NCBI GenBank assembly: GCA_964351195.1
Contig: CAYGNI010000016.1
Coordinates: forward strand, 1-25,395
DNA length: 25,395 nucleotides
Reading direction: 5' to 3'
Source: TMED27 sp964351195
GTDB taxonomy: Bacteria; Pseudomonadota; Alphaproteobacteria; Micavibrionales; Micavibrionaceae
Shown: positions 1 to 7,044 of the stretch, one piece after another
Position numbering within the stretch: the stretch's first letter is position 1
Layout of the letters: each line of letters opens with the position of its first letter
The notes under the pieces: generated by a model
The model's database searches: none
What the model saw: the letters and a program-made list of their open reading frames with translations, nothing else
Told to the model about the DNA's origin: nothing
Program-made: the position numbers and the translations under genes

Positions 1-554
1 GTGAGTTCTTGGCCGATGTAGCAGCCTTTGTCGTAATCGATGGCGTTTAATTGATCCATGTTGCCTTCATCCATGGTGGATTTTTCGGGGATGAGGTCGC
101 GAGAGCCGTCGGGGATGGTGAGGCTTATGCGGCGGCGGTCCCATTCCACGAAGGGTTTTTCGGGAAGATCGGGTTTTTCGAAGCTGCGGCGACCCATCTC
201 AGGGTGGCGGGGGTCGGGCAGGCCTTCATCCGTGCCGAATACGGCATAGACGTCGTTTTGTTCTTCACATGAAATTTGCACGTCTTTGCGCAGGCGATAC
301 ATGGACAGGCGTTTGTGCAGGTCTTTTGCGCGCTCTGCGCCTTCACAATCCAGGAGCGTGAAATTATCCCCTTCGATGACAAAGAAATCGTGCAGGAATT
401 TTCCCTGTGCATTCAGCAGGCAGGCGTAAAGCGGTGTGGTTGGCGATAGTTTTTCAATGTTATTGGTGATGAGGCCTTGCAGGAATGCATGCCTATCGGG
501 TCCTTCAAGATGAATGAGACCGCGGTTTTTGAGTTTTACAAAAAATTTTTCCAT
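1..554 (-). CDS. ygfZ: YgfZ/GcvT-like folate-binding protein, 3' part outside window
   Basis: The reading frame starts with ATG at 554 and runs off the left edge after 184 codons, so the C-terminus is missing. It contains KGCYIGQE at residues 176-183, the signature of the YgfZ/CAF17 (IBA57) family. These folate-binding relatives of the glycine-cleavage T protein help assemble or repair iron-sulfur clusters. The N-terminus (GLIHLEGPDRHAFLQGLITN, 12-31) also fits the family. The gene is divergent from the glycosyltransferase gene at 677. Its upstream region is occupied by a CACCAAG hairpin repeat and I see no strong ribosome binding site. The family call is firm from the motif; the exact role is inferred from the family. 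Confidence 0.9.
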   Translation of the reverse strand, partial: MEKFFVKLKNRGLIHLEGPDRHAFLQGLITNNIEKLSPTTPLYACLLNAQGKFLHDFFVIEGDNFTLLDCEGAERAKDLHKRLSMYRLRKDVQISCEEQNDVYAVFGTDEGLPDPRHPEMGRRSFEKPDLPEKPFVEWDRRRISLTIPDGSRDLIPEKSTMDEGNMDQLNAIDYDKGCYIGQEL

Positions 555-560
555 TAAATT

Positions 561-665
561 TTACCACCAAGCACACCAAGGTCACCAAGATATTCTATCT
601 TATATCCTCATTACACTGTTTGATGAAATACAAAAACTTGGTGGTCTTGATGATCTTGGTGGTTT
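561..665. repeat. intergenic hairpin built from 9-nt CACCAAG units
   Basis: The left arm (563-589) has three consecutive 9-mers: ACCACCAAG, CACACCAAG and GTCACCAAG. The right arm (637-663), read as reverse complement, is ACCACCAAG, ATCATCAAG, ACCACCAAG. The arms match at 22 of 27 positions and the outer 9 bp are perfect. The element fills the gap between the divergent ygfZ-like and glycosyltransferase genes, reaching to about 14 nt before the latter's ATG. A related 27-nt left arm followed by AAGATAT recurs at 22606. Confidence 0.8.
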
Positions 666-676
666 AATAATTAAGT

Positions 677-1624
677 ATGAAAGTTCTTTTTATCACATCC
701 AGCCGCATTGGCGATGCGGTTTTATCGTCCGGGTTGCTTCATCATATAGAGCAGACATATCCGGATGCCAAGGTCACAATTGCCTGCGGGCCTTTGGCAG
801 TGTCGTTGTTTGAGGGGTATCCGTTGTTGGAGCGGATTATTCCGCTGAAGAAAGAAAAGCATAACAAACACTGGATTAAGCTTTGGCGCGAGGTTATCGG
901 CACGCGCTGGGATATGGTTGTGGATTTGCGCGATTCTGCGGTGTCGCGGCTTATTTTTGGGAAACAGAAATTTATTCACGGGCGGCATATTGATAAGGCT
1001 CAGCATAAAGCGGAGCAAAATGCCGCTGTGATGAAATTGGCGCATGTGCCTGCGCCCAAGCTGTGGTTTACGGATGCGCAAAAGGAAAAGGCGGCCAGTC
1101 TTATTCCCGAGGGCGGGCCTGTGCTGGGTGTCGGGCCGACGGCGAACTGGATCGGCAAGACATGGCCGGTGGAGCGGTTTATCGAGATTGTAGAGCATAT
1201 CACAGATGCGTATATGCCGGGTGCGCGCGTGGCGGTATTCGGCGCGCCGGGGGAAGAGGCGGACGCGCTGAAGGTTTTTGAGAGCATCCCCGAAGGCCAG
1301 CGGATTGATTGCATTGCCAAGGGGTCGCCCGGTGAGGCGGCAGCGGCGATTGCGCGGTGTGATTTTTATATCGGTAATGATTCCGGGCTTATGCATTGTG
1401 CGGCGGCGGCGGGTGTGCCGACGCTGGGACTGTTCGGGCCAAGCTATGATCACATCTACCGCCCCTACGGGCAGGATTTTATCCGCACACCGGAAACGTT
1501 TGATGAACTGATTGATTTTGAAGGCTATAGCCCGCAGACATGCGGATGCCTGATGGAAAGTTTAAGCGTTAAGGCGGTTAAGGGCGCGCTTCAAAAGTCT
1601 TTTGAGCGTTTGAAAGCGGCTTAA
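677..1624 (+). CDS. glycosyltransferase family 9 (heptosyltransferase-like)
   Basis: This 315-residue protein has the two-domain layout of GT9 enzymes, which transfer ADP-heptose or similar sugars in lipopolysaccharide core assembly at the inner face of the cytoplasmic membrane. The N-terminal SSRIGDAVLSSGLLHHI (8-24) is the typical first Rossmann-like strand and loop. GNDSGLMHCAAAAGVPTLGL (233-252) followed by FGPS is the nucleotide-sugar binding motif of the family. There is no signal peptide, as expected. The gene stands alone between a divergent ygfZ-like gene and a convergent lipoprotein gene that it overlaps by 4 nt. The acceptor sugar cannot be read from the sequence, so I give no rfa/waa symbol. 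Confidence 0.88.
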   Translation: MKVLFITSSRIGDAVLSSGLLHHIEQTYPDAKVTIACGPLAVSLFEGYPLLERIIPLKKEKHNKHWIKLWREVIGTRWDMVVDLRDSAVSRLIFGKQKFIHGRHIDKAQHKAEQNAAVMKLAHVPAPKLWFTDAQKEKAASLIPEGGPVLGVGPTANWIGKTWPVERFIEIVEHITDAYMPGARVAVFGAPGEEADALKVFESIPEGQRIDCIAKGSPGEAAAAIARCDFYIGNDSGLMHCAAAAGVPTLGLFGPSYDHIYRPYGQDFIRTPETFDELIDFEGYSPQTCGCLMESLSVKAVKGALQKSFERLKAA

Positions 1625-2127
1625 TTGTTCAGATTGCCGAAATTTTCGTCTTCTTCTTTATAGCGTGAGTTTTCCTGCGGCTTATAATCAACATGGTTTC
1701 TGGTGTAGTTGAAGTCGGCGCGTTCCAGCCCGTCAAATGGAACTGTCACTGCGCGTTCCCATCCATTTGAATACATGCAGCTTTCGAAGTCCTGATACTC
1801 GCCGTGTTCCATATACAGGGCACCGTTGCGCTCGGGTGTATCGATGCGGGCCATTTCAAGCTCGTCAGGGTCGAGGACGCGGCCTTGTGTATTGGCCGGT
1901 ATTGCATCGCGAATTTGGCCAAGGCGTTCAAGCTCGCGCAGTTCGGTGACGCAGCGCGCGATGTCGCGGTTCAGGGTTTCTTGTGCCTTAGGTCCACGTA
2001 AATATGTGCTTTCAGAGGCGCTGATGCGTTGCCAGTATTGGGCTTTCTTTGTCTTGTGTATGGGTGTGCAAGCCGTAGAGGCGGCCAGAGTGGTCAAACC
2101 AAGAAGAAGACAGAGACGCTTAGACAT
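1621..2127 (-). CDS. small lipoprotein of unknown function
   Basis: The 168-residue product begins MSKRLCLLLGLTTLAASTAC, a lipoprotein signal with C20 as the likely lipidated cysteine (lipobox AAST-AC region). The mature part is hydrophilic and acidic at its C-terminus (KEEDENFGNLNN). It contains C58 and a later cysteine in ESCMYSNGWERA, which could form a disulfide in the periplasm. AAGGG lies about 9 nt before the ATG. I do not recognise a family. The gene's stop overlaps the glycosyltransferase stop by 4 nt, tail to tail. It follows the solute-binding gene on the same strand after 62 nt. Confidence 0.75.
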   Translation of the reverse strand: MSKRLCLLLGLTTLAASTACTPIHKTKKAQYWQRISASESTYLRGPKAQETLNRDIARCVTELRELERLGQIRDAIPANTQGRVLDPDELEMARIDTPERNGALYMEHGEYQDFESCMYSNGWERAVTVPFDGLERADFNYTRNHVDYKPQENSRYKEEDENFGNLNN

Positions 2128-2189
2128 TCAAAAAAACCCTTATATTTCTTTTGAGGATAGCAAGGGTGAGCGCGCCATACAATGTAATA

Positions 2190-3947
2190 TTATTTGTTCT
2201 GACTTTCTATCCACCACGTCTCAAGGACCATACCGTAGAGCGGGGTCGTATCGGGGTGTTTGATGGTGGATTTATAGGCGGCGAAGTCTTTGCCGATGTA
2301 AAAAAGCGGAACCATGTAATGGCCTTCGAGCAGCTTTGCATCAAGCTTTTGCATTGTTTCCGTGAGTTCTTCGCGGGTTTTTGTCTGCGCCACAGCCGCG
2401 GCGAGCGCGTCAATTTCGGGATCGCAGATGCGCGCGAAGTTAAAGCGGCCTTCCTGATTGGCGGCCTCGCAACTCCAATAGATGAGCTGTTCCGAGCCGG
2501 GGGAGAGTGAGCTTTGCCAGTGGTGCAGCACCATGTCGTAATCATAGGCGTTCAGGCGGCGGATGAAATCGGCGGAATCGGTGACGCGCACGCGCATATC
2601 AACGCCAAGACGTTTGAGGCCTTGTGCAAAGTTGAGGGCGAGTTTTTCGTCCTCAGGGCTTTCCATTAAAAGCTCGAAAGACAAGGGCTTGCCGTCTTTT
2701 GTCTGGACGCCGTTGACAACGCTCCAGCCTGCGTCTTTCAGGAGCTGCGATGCAGTGCGCATTTGTGCACGCATGTCGATGGTGGCGGTTTCCGGCGAGA
2801 TCTCAAATTCCATGGCTTCGAATGGGGAGTTGGGGAAGTATGAGCTGATGAATTTCTTGTCGTTGTTGAACAGGAGCTGGTTGATCTTATGGCGGTCAAG
2901 CATAAGGCTCAGGGCTTCGCGCACGCCTGCGTCGTCAAACGGGGTGCGGCGGGTGTTAAAGATGAAGCCTTTGGTTTTTTCCGGGCGGCCATGGGGCAGG
3001 GCCTCGGCGATGACCTCTTTGTTTTGAATGGATGTAAACGTATAAGCGTTTTGCCATTTTGCACTATCGCCTTCACGGCGCAGATCGAGCGCGCCGCTGG
3101 CGAAGGCTTCGAAGGCGACGCTGTCATCGCGATAATATTCATAGGTGATTTCATCGAAATTGTTATGACCGACATTGGTGAGCAGGTCCTTGGCCCAGTA
3201 ATCCTCGACGCGCTCATAGGTGATAGAGCGGCCGGGGTCTATAGTCTTTATACGATACGGTCCGTTTAGTATCGGTGTGTGCAGCGTGGTGGAGTCAAAT
3301 GTTTTTGCCTCCCAATAGGCTTTGGAGAGGACAGGCATCATGGCGAGGATGAGGGCGGTTTCGCGGTCGTATCCTTCACCAAATAAGAAGGTAATGGATT
3401 TATCCTTGTGTATTTCAACGCTTTTCACAAGTTTGTAAACGCTGCGCATATTGGGGCGCCCGGACGTTTTTAAGGTCTCGAATGAGAAGGCGACATCGTC
3501 CACGGTGATAGGCGATCCGTCATGGAATTTAGCCTTCGGGTTGATGTGAAATGTGATCGATGATCTGTCTTCGGGCATTTCATAGCTCTGCGCGATCAGC
3601 GGGTACATAGTGAAGGGTTCATCCCACACGCGCGCCATAAGGCGGTCATAGACAAGGTTGAGGCCGAGGGCGGCTTTGCCTTTGATCGAGTAGGGGTTCA
3701 AGGTGTCGAATGTGCCGATCGCCGCCATTGTGATGTGTCCGCCTTTGGGGGCATCGGGGTTGGCGTAATCGAGATGCATGTCATCGGCGCTATATTTCGC
3801 ATCGCCGTGCATGGCGATACCAAAGCCGGGTTCTGCCATAGCCGGGAAGCTGAATAGGCAAACTAAAATAAAAAGTGCTGTCATCCTGCGACTTGATCGC
3901 AGGATCTGATGAGTTATGCACATATGTCTTCGTATAAATCGTTCCAT
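2190..3947 (-). CDS. YejA-like periplasmic oligopeptide-binding protein (SBP family 5)
   Basis: This is a family 5 extracellular solute-binding protein of an ABC importer. YANPDAPKGG (61-70) and GTFDTLNPY (78-86) are characteristic of the YejA branch, which binds peptides and microcin-C-like compounds in the periplasm. Residues numbered from ATG 3947; alternative starts are ATG 3923 and ATG 3884. The hydrophobic segment TALFILVCLFSFPAMA (23-38) is a signal peptide core. The basic stretch just before it (LRSSRR) is encoded by a palindromic repeat at 3880-3907. Starting at 3884 would leave no positive charge before the core, so 3923 or 3947 seems more likely, which overlaps the upstream GIY-YIG gene by 10 or 34 nt. 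No permease or ATPase gene is nearby, so its partners must be elsewhere. Confidence 0.88.
   Translation of the reverse strand: MERFIRRHMCITHQILRSSRRMTALFILVCLFSFPAMAEPGFGIAMHGDAKYSADDMHLDYANPDAPKGGHITMAAIGTFDTLNPYSIKGKAALGLNLVYDRLMARVWDEPFTMYPLIAQSYEMPEDRSSITFHINPKAKFHDGSPITVDDVAFSFETLKTSGRPNMRSVYKLVKSVEIHKDKSITFLFGEGYDRETALILAMMPVLSKAYWEAKTFDSTTLHTPILNGPYRIKTIDPGRSITYERVEDYWAKDLLTNVGHNNFDEITYEYYRDDSVAFEAFASGALDLRREGDSAKWQNAYTFTSIQNKEVIAEALPHGRPEKTKGFIFNTRRTPFDDAGVREALSLMLDRHKINQLLFNNDKKFISSYFPNSPFEAMEFEISPETATIDMRAQMRTASQLLKDAGWSVVNGVQTKDGKPLSFELLMESPEDEKLALNFAQGLKRLGVDMRVRVTDSADFIRRLNAYDYDMVLHHWQSSLSPGSEQLIYWSCEAANQEGRFNFARICDPEIDALAAAVAQTKTREELTETMQKLDAKLLEGHYMVPLFYIGKDFAAYKSTIKHPDTTPLYGMVLETWWIESQNK
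3880..3907 (-). repeat. 28-nt palindromic element, left copy, inside a coding region
   Basis: The element reads GTCATCCTGCG-A-CTTGA-T-CGCAGGATCT. It forms a 9-bp perfect stem (3883-3891 with 3897-3905) around a 5-nt loop. Its mirror copy is at 4227-4254. Read on the minus strand it encodes ILRSSRRMT, the n-region of the signal peptide of the solute-binding protein, so it is an in-frame coding insertion. Confidence 0.85.
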
Positions 3948-4204
3948 TTTGGATTAGCCTTTGTAATTAACTCTTCTTTCCATTTGCGAAGCCAAAATTT
4001 CAATCTTTTTTCTCGTTTTATGGCTGCTTCAGGATTATCAAATAATTCGAAATAGATAAGTTTGTTTAGATTGTATTTTGATGAAAAACCCTGTGTAACT
4101 TTGTTTTTATGTTCCCAAATGCGCTTTTGTAAATTTGATGTTATGCCAATGTAAAGCGTGCGGTTTGTTTGATTTGTTAAAATGTAAATATAGTATTGTT
4201 TCAT
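3914..4204 (-). CDS. GIY-YIG single-domain nuclease
   Basis: The 96-residue protein is a complete stand-alone GIY-YIG domain of the COG2827/YhbQ type. YYIYIL (4-9) and LYIGIT (17-22) are the GIY and YIG halves. R28 and H32 in KRIWEH are the usual catalytic-loop residues, and E65 in KREKRLK is the metal-binding glutamate. The tail NPKWNDLYEDI is typical of the small abundant subgroup. It is the only strongly AT-rich gene here (about 30% G+C) and is flanked by inverted palindromes at 3880 and 4227. It lies between the adenosine kinase gene and the solute-binding gene on the same strand and overlaps the start of the latter. Members of the family cut DNA, but no substrate is known to me for this subgroup. 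Confidence 0.92.
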   Translation of the reverse strand: MKQYYIYILTNQTNRTLYIGITSNLQKRIWEHKNKVTQGFSSKYNLNKLIYFELFDNPEAAIKREKRLKFWLRKWKEELITKANPKWNDLYEDICA

Positions 4205-4226
4205 TATTATACGATTTTGCGGTTTG

Positions 4227-4254
4227 AGATCCTGCGGTCAAGCCGCAGGATGAC
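4227..4254 (-). repeat. 28-nt palindromic element, right copy
   Basis: Read on the minus strand this is GTCATCCTGCG-G-CTTGA-C-CGCAGGATCT, with a 9-bp stem (4229-4237 with 4243-4251). It matches the left copy at 26 of 28 positions. The two differences are opposite each other in the stem (G-C here, A-T there), so pairing is kept. It lies between the stop of the adenosine kinase gene and the start of the GIY-YIG gene and could act as a hairpin in the transcript. Confidence 0.88.
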
Positions 4255-4275
4255 AAGTTTTCGTATAAAAAGCAA

Positions 4276-5277
4276 TTAAGCGGCTTTTTTGACCAAATCT
4301 GCAAGGCTTACTAATGGGCGGGGGCCGATATGGGAGATGACTTCCCCGGCGGCTAATGTGCCGAGCCGCGCGGATTCTTCCAGGCTCAGCCCTTCGGTAA
4401 AGCCATAGAGGAAGCCGGCGGCGAATTGATCGCCTGCACCTGTGGTGTCTACGACTTTCACGCCCTCGGGGGCGGGCAGGGTGATTTCTTGTCCGTCGGC
4501 CAGCACAACGCAGCCTTTTTCTCCGCGCGTCAGCACGGCGATTTCACACATGCCTGAAACGGCGCTTTTGGCGTCTTCGAAGTCTTGCTGCATATAAAGG
4601 GATTTGATCTCTTCTTCGTTGGCAAACAGGATGTCGACGTGATTTTCCACAAGATTTAGAAAATCATGGCGGTGGCGATCGACGCAGAAGGGGTCGGATA
4701 GCGATAGTGAAACGCGGTGGCCGGATTCATGCGCTGTCTCGGCGGCGGTGATGAAGGCCTGTTTGGCTTGTTCGCGGTCGAAAAGATAGCCTTCGAGATA
4801 TGTCACCTGTGCTTTTGCGATGAGGTCTTTATCGACATCATGGGGGCTTAATTCCACGCTTGCACCCAGAAATGTGTTCATGGTGCGCTGTCCATCAGGT
4901 GTGACAAGGATCATGCAGCGTCCGGTTTTTGCGCCCATGGCGAGGGGCTGTGTGTCGAATTGAATGCCTTGGGACTTAATATCGTGCTGGAAGATTTTGC
5001 CAAGATCGTCATCGGCAACTTTTCCGATGAAGCCGCCTTTTCCGCCGAATGAGGCGAAGCCGGCCATCGTATTGGCGGCGGAGCCACCGGATGTCTCGGT
5101 TCCTGAGCCCATTTGTGCGTAAAGCTCAACGGCGCGGACTTCTTCGATCAGGGTCATAGCGCCTTTTTCCATGCCGTTTTCTTCGTGTTGCTGGGTGATG
5201 AATTCATCGGTGGTTTGTGTAATAACGTCCACCAGGGCATTTCCAACGGCGACGACGCCAAGAACGGGTTGTGACAT
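4276..5277 (-). CDS. PfkB-family sugar kinase, probable adenosine kinase
   Basis: The 333-residue protein is a PfkB carbohydrate kinase. GGSAANT (64-70) is the substrate-binding glycine motif and DTTGAGDQFAAGF (277-289) is the ATP/anion-hole motif, with D283 as catalytic base. NEEE (220-223) is the metal/phosphate motif. The overall sequence fits the alphaproteobacterial group annotated as adenosine kinase, which phosphorylates adenosine to AMP in purine salvage in the cytoplasm. Substrate assignment is by family likeness only; other nucleoside or sugar substrates are possible. AAGGA lies 8-9 nt before the ATG. The gene is divergent from the TetR/COQ9-like gene, with an 85-nt spacer. Confidence 0.88.
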   Translation of the reverse strand: MSQPVLGVVAVGNALVDVITQTTDEFITQQHEENGMEKGAMTLIEEVRAVELYAQMGSGTETSGGSAANTMAGFASFGGKGGFIGKVADDDLGKIFQHDIKSQGIQFDTQPLAMGAKTGRCMILVTPDGQRTMNTFLGASVELSPHDVDKDLIAKAQVTYLEGYLFDREQAKQAFITAAETAHESGHRVSLSLSDPFCVDRHRHDFLNLVENHVDILFANEEEIKSLYMQQDFEDAKSAVSGMCEIAVLTRGEKGCVVLADGQEITLPAPEGVKVVDTTGAGDQFAAGFLYGFTEGLSLEESARLGTLAAGEVISHIGPRPLVSLADLVKKAA

Positions 5278-5362
5278 AAATCAATTCCTTGTGTGATTCT
5301 TCTAAAACTATTAAAAGGTGTAGCAAGTTGAATGCACGAGGCCAAGGACGGTTTTAACGGCT

Positions 5363-5941
5363 ATGCCCAAAAAAGCTGAGAAAAATATCAAGGACGAGAT
5401 TGTTTTGAAGGCGCTTGAGCTTGCGCAAAGCCAGGGATGGAACAATGTTACGCTCTATGACGTTGCGCAGGCGGTGGGTTTGAGCCTTCCTAAGCTTTTT
5501 GATGTGATTGAGGATAAAACCGATATTCTTGTATGTCTGGGCCGGATGATTGATCGACAGGTTTTGGAGAATATTGGCGAGGTTGATCCTTCGATTTCCG
5601 CGCGTGATCAGCTTTTTGATATTTTGATGGAGCGTTATGAGGTTCTCAATGCGTATCGCGGCGGGGTGGTTGCAATTTTGGAGAGCTTTAAATTTGATCC
5701 CAAGCAGGCGGTGATTTCCTGTCCGTATCTTTGCCGGTCTATGAGCTGGATGCTGGAAGCGGCGGGGATTGAAACCGGCGGTATTCGCGGGGCGATGAAA
5801 GTTGCCGGGCTTAGCGGGGTTTATCTCAAGGTTTTACGCGTGTGGAAGGGTGATGACAGTCCTGATCTGGGTAAGACTATGGCGGCGCTGGATAAGGATT
5901 TAGGCCGTGCGGAGCGCGTGGCGAATACGTTTGGGTTTTAA
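5363..5941 (+). CDS. TetR-fold protein with COQ9-like C-terminus
   Basis: The 192-residue protein has a TetR-type N-terminal helix-turn-helix (NNVTLYDVAQAVGLSLPKLF, 27-46). Its C-terminal WKGDDSPDLGKTMAALDKDL (161-180) followed by GRAE is the signature end of COQ9-like proteins. COQ9 has the TetR fold but binds lipids and assists ubiquinone biosynthesis, so both a DNA-binding repressor and a quinone-pathway role are possible. The C-terminal signature favours COQ9 relatedness; the well-kept HTH leaves regulation open. It is divergent from the adenosine kinase gene and converges with the ribokinase-like gene with a 3-nt gap. The AAGGA nearest the ATG is about 14 nt away, so the start is moderately certain. 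Confidence 0.78.
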   Translation: MPKKAEKNIKDEIVLKALELAQSQGWNNVTLYDVAQAVGLSLPKLFDVIEDKTDILVCLGRMIDRQVLENIGEVDPSISARDQLFDILMERYEVLNAYRGGVVAILESFKFDPKQAVISCPYLCRSMSWMLEAAGIETGGIRGAMKVAGLSGVYLKVLRVWKGDDSPDLGKTMAALDKDLGRAERVANTFGF

Positions 5942-5944
5942 GGC

Positions 5945-6877
5945 TTACAAACTCTGCGTTTCCGGAAGTTCGTCAAGCTGGGCCTCGATATCAGACAGAT
6001 ACGGGAATGAAGATTGTCCGCCTTCTTTGGTGTAGGACAGTGATGCCGCGAGTCCTGCGCGTTTCATGGCTTGGTTGAGGGGCATATCGGCCTGCAGGCA
6101 AGCCGCGAGCGTACCGCAATAGACATCTTCGATGCCGTTACGATCCACCAGTTTATCGATTTTAATGGTTGGGACGCGCCAACCTTTACCGGTATTATCA
6201 TAGGAAATTGCGCCATTTTCCCCCATGGTTATAATGCATGTCAGCCCGCCGAGCGCAGCTAGTGCTTTGGCAATTTTTTCCACTTGCTCGGCCTGAGGAA
6301 GGCCTAGCTTCTCTGCAAATTTGGTTGCTTCGGTCTGGTTGACGATCAAGTAATCTAATTTGTCCAGCATGGGCATTGAGAGTTCTATGGATGGGGCGAG
6401 ATTTAATATGGTTGTTGCGCCTTGTGCCTTGGCCTTTTCCAGCAAGGAGATGTTCTCCTGCATGGGGAGTTGCGTTTGAATGAGAAGATAAGCGTTATCG
6501 GCCAAGATGTTTTCGGGAACCTGTTCGGCTGACGATTCCTGGTTTGCGCCGGGGCTTACGATGGTAGTAATAGAGCCGTCTTTGGCGGTGCATATGATGT
6601 CCAGCCCCGTATGGTTTGTTTCACTGCGACCGACGCCGGAGGTGATAACGCCTTCGCCGCGGACTTTATCCAAAATTCGCTTGGCGTAATCGTCGTCCCC
6701 GGTTTTACCAATGAGCGCGACTTTTGCGCCAGAACGTGCAGCAGCAAAGGCTTGGTTTGCCCCGCGTCCACCGGCATTTAACGTATAGTCGCCAGCTTTC
6801 GTAGTTGTATCCGCCACCGGGGCAGCGTTTGAAGGGATGTGAAGTTCCATTGATATGGGGCCAAAAACGACGAGCAT
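5945..6877 (-). CDS. ribokinase-like PfkB kinase with altered anion-hole motif
   Basis: The 310-residue protein aligns with ribokinases: GGRGANQA (36-43) for sugar binding, SPGAN (108-112), and NQTE (180-183). The usual DTTGAGD is replaced by DRNGIED (245-251). The catalytic aspartate (D251) is kept, but the small Ala-Gly of the anion hole is Ile-Glu. The tail KEGGQSSFP matches the ribokinase KxGAQxSxP end. It probably phosphorylates a sugar or nucleoside, but reduced or changed activity is plausible. AGGA lies about 10 nt before the ATG. The gene is divergent from hemA and converges with the TetR/COQ9-like gene. Confidence 0.85.
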   Translation of the reverse strand: MLVVFGPISMELHIPSNAAPVADTTTKAGDYTLNAGGRGANQAFAAARSGAKVALIGKTGDDDYAKRILDKVRGEGVITSGVGRSETNHTGLDIICTAKDGSITTIVSPGANQESSAEQVPENILADNAYLLIQTQLPMQENISLLEKAKAQGATTILNLAPSIELSMPMLDKLDYLIVNQTEATKFAEKLGLPQAEQVEKIAKALAALGGLTCIITMGENGAISYDNTGKGWRVPTIKIDKLVDRNGIEDVYCGTLAACLQADMPLNQAMKRAGLAASLSYTKEGGQSSFPYLSDIEAQLDELPETQSL

Positions 6878-7044
6878 GTTTAAGGGGTCCTATTGTTGCG
6901 TTTCTTATTTTTAGGGTGGGCGTGTTTGAAAGAAAAATCAACTGCGCTCTGGTGAATTGCTGATGTTTTCGCTAGACTTTTTCAATCTATTCTTTATGAG
7001 TTCCATAGCGTTAAAAAAGCACAGAACAATTAAGGACGCACAAT

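Larger units (their letters stand above)
3880..4254. mobile_element. candidate GIY-YIG/palindrome unit
   Basis: A 291-nt GIY-YIG nuclease gene lies between two inverted copies of one 28-nt palindrome. The gene has about 30% G+C by hand count, while sampled stretches of the adjacent kinase gene are clearly richer. Inverted ends, odd composition and a nuclease between them suggest an inserted unit, perhaps analogous to REP sequences with their RAYT transposases. This is inference: no target-site duplication is convincing and no second genomic copy is visible here. Confidence 0.4.

Noticed and set aside
561..663. CRISPR array
   Set aside because: The 9-nt units are contiguous or arranged as two inverted arms; there are no spacers of even length between direct repeats.
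514..813. 99-residue open frame on the plus strand across the intergenic repeat
   Set aside because: It runs through the CACCAAG hairpin and then in the wrong frame through the glycosyltransferase gene; no ribosome binding site or protein-like composition.
722..1453. 243-residue open frame opposite the glycosyltransferase gene
   Set aside because: It is an antisense shadow, very rich in Arg/His/Pro, with the plus-strand frame clearly matching GT9.
3929..4269. 10-nt direct repeat TTCGTATAAA (3929-3938 and 4260-4269) as a target-site duplication of the GIY-YIG unit
   Set aside because: The left copy lies inside the nuclease gene's C-terminal codons, inside the inverted palindromes rather than outside, so it does not fit a simple duplication and may be chance.
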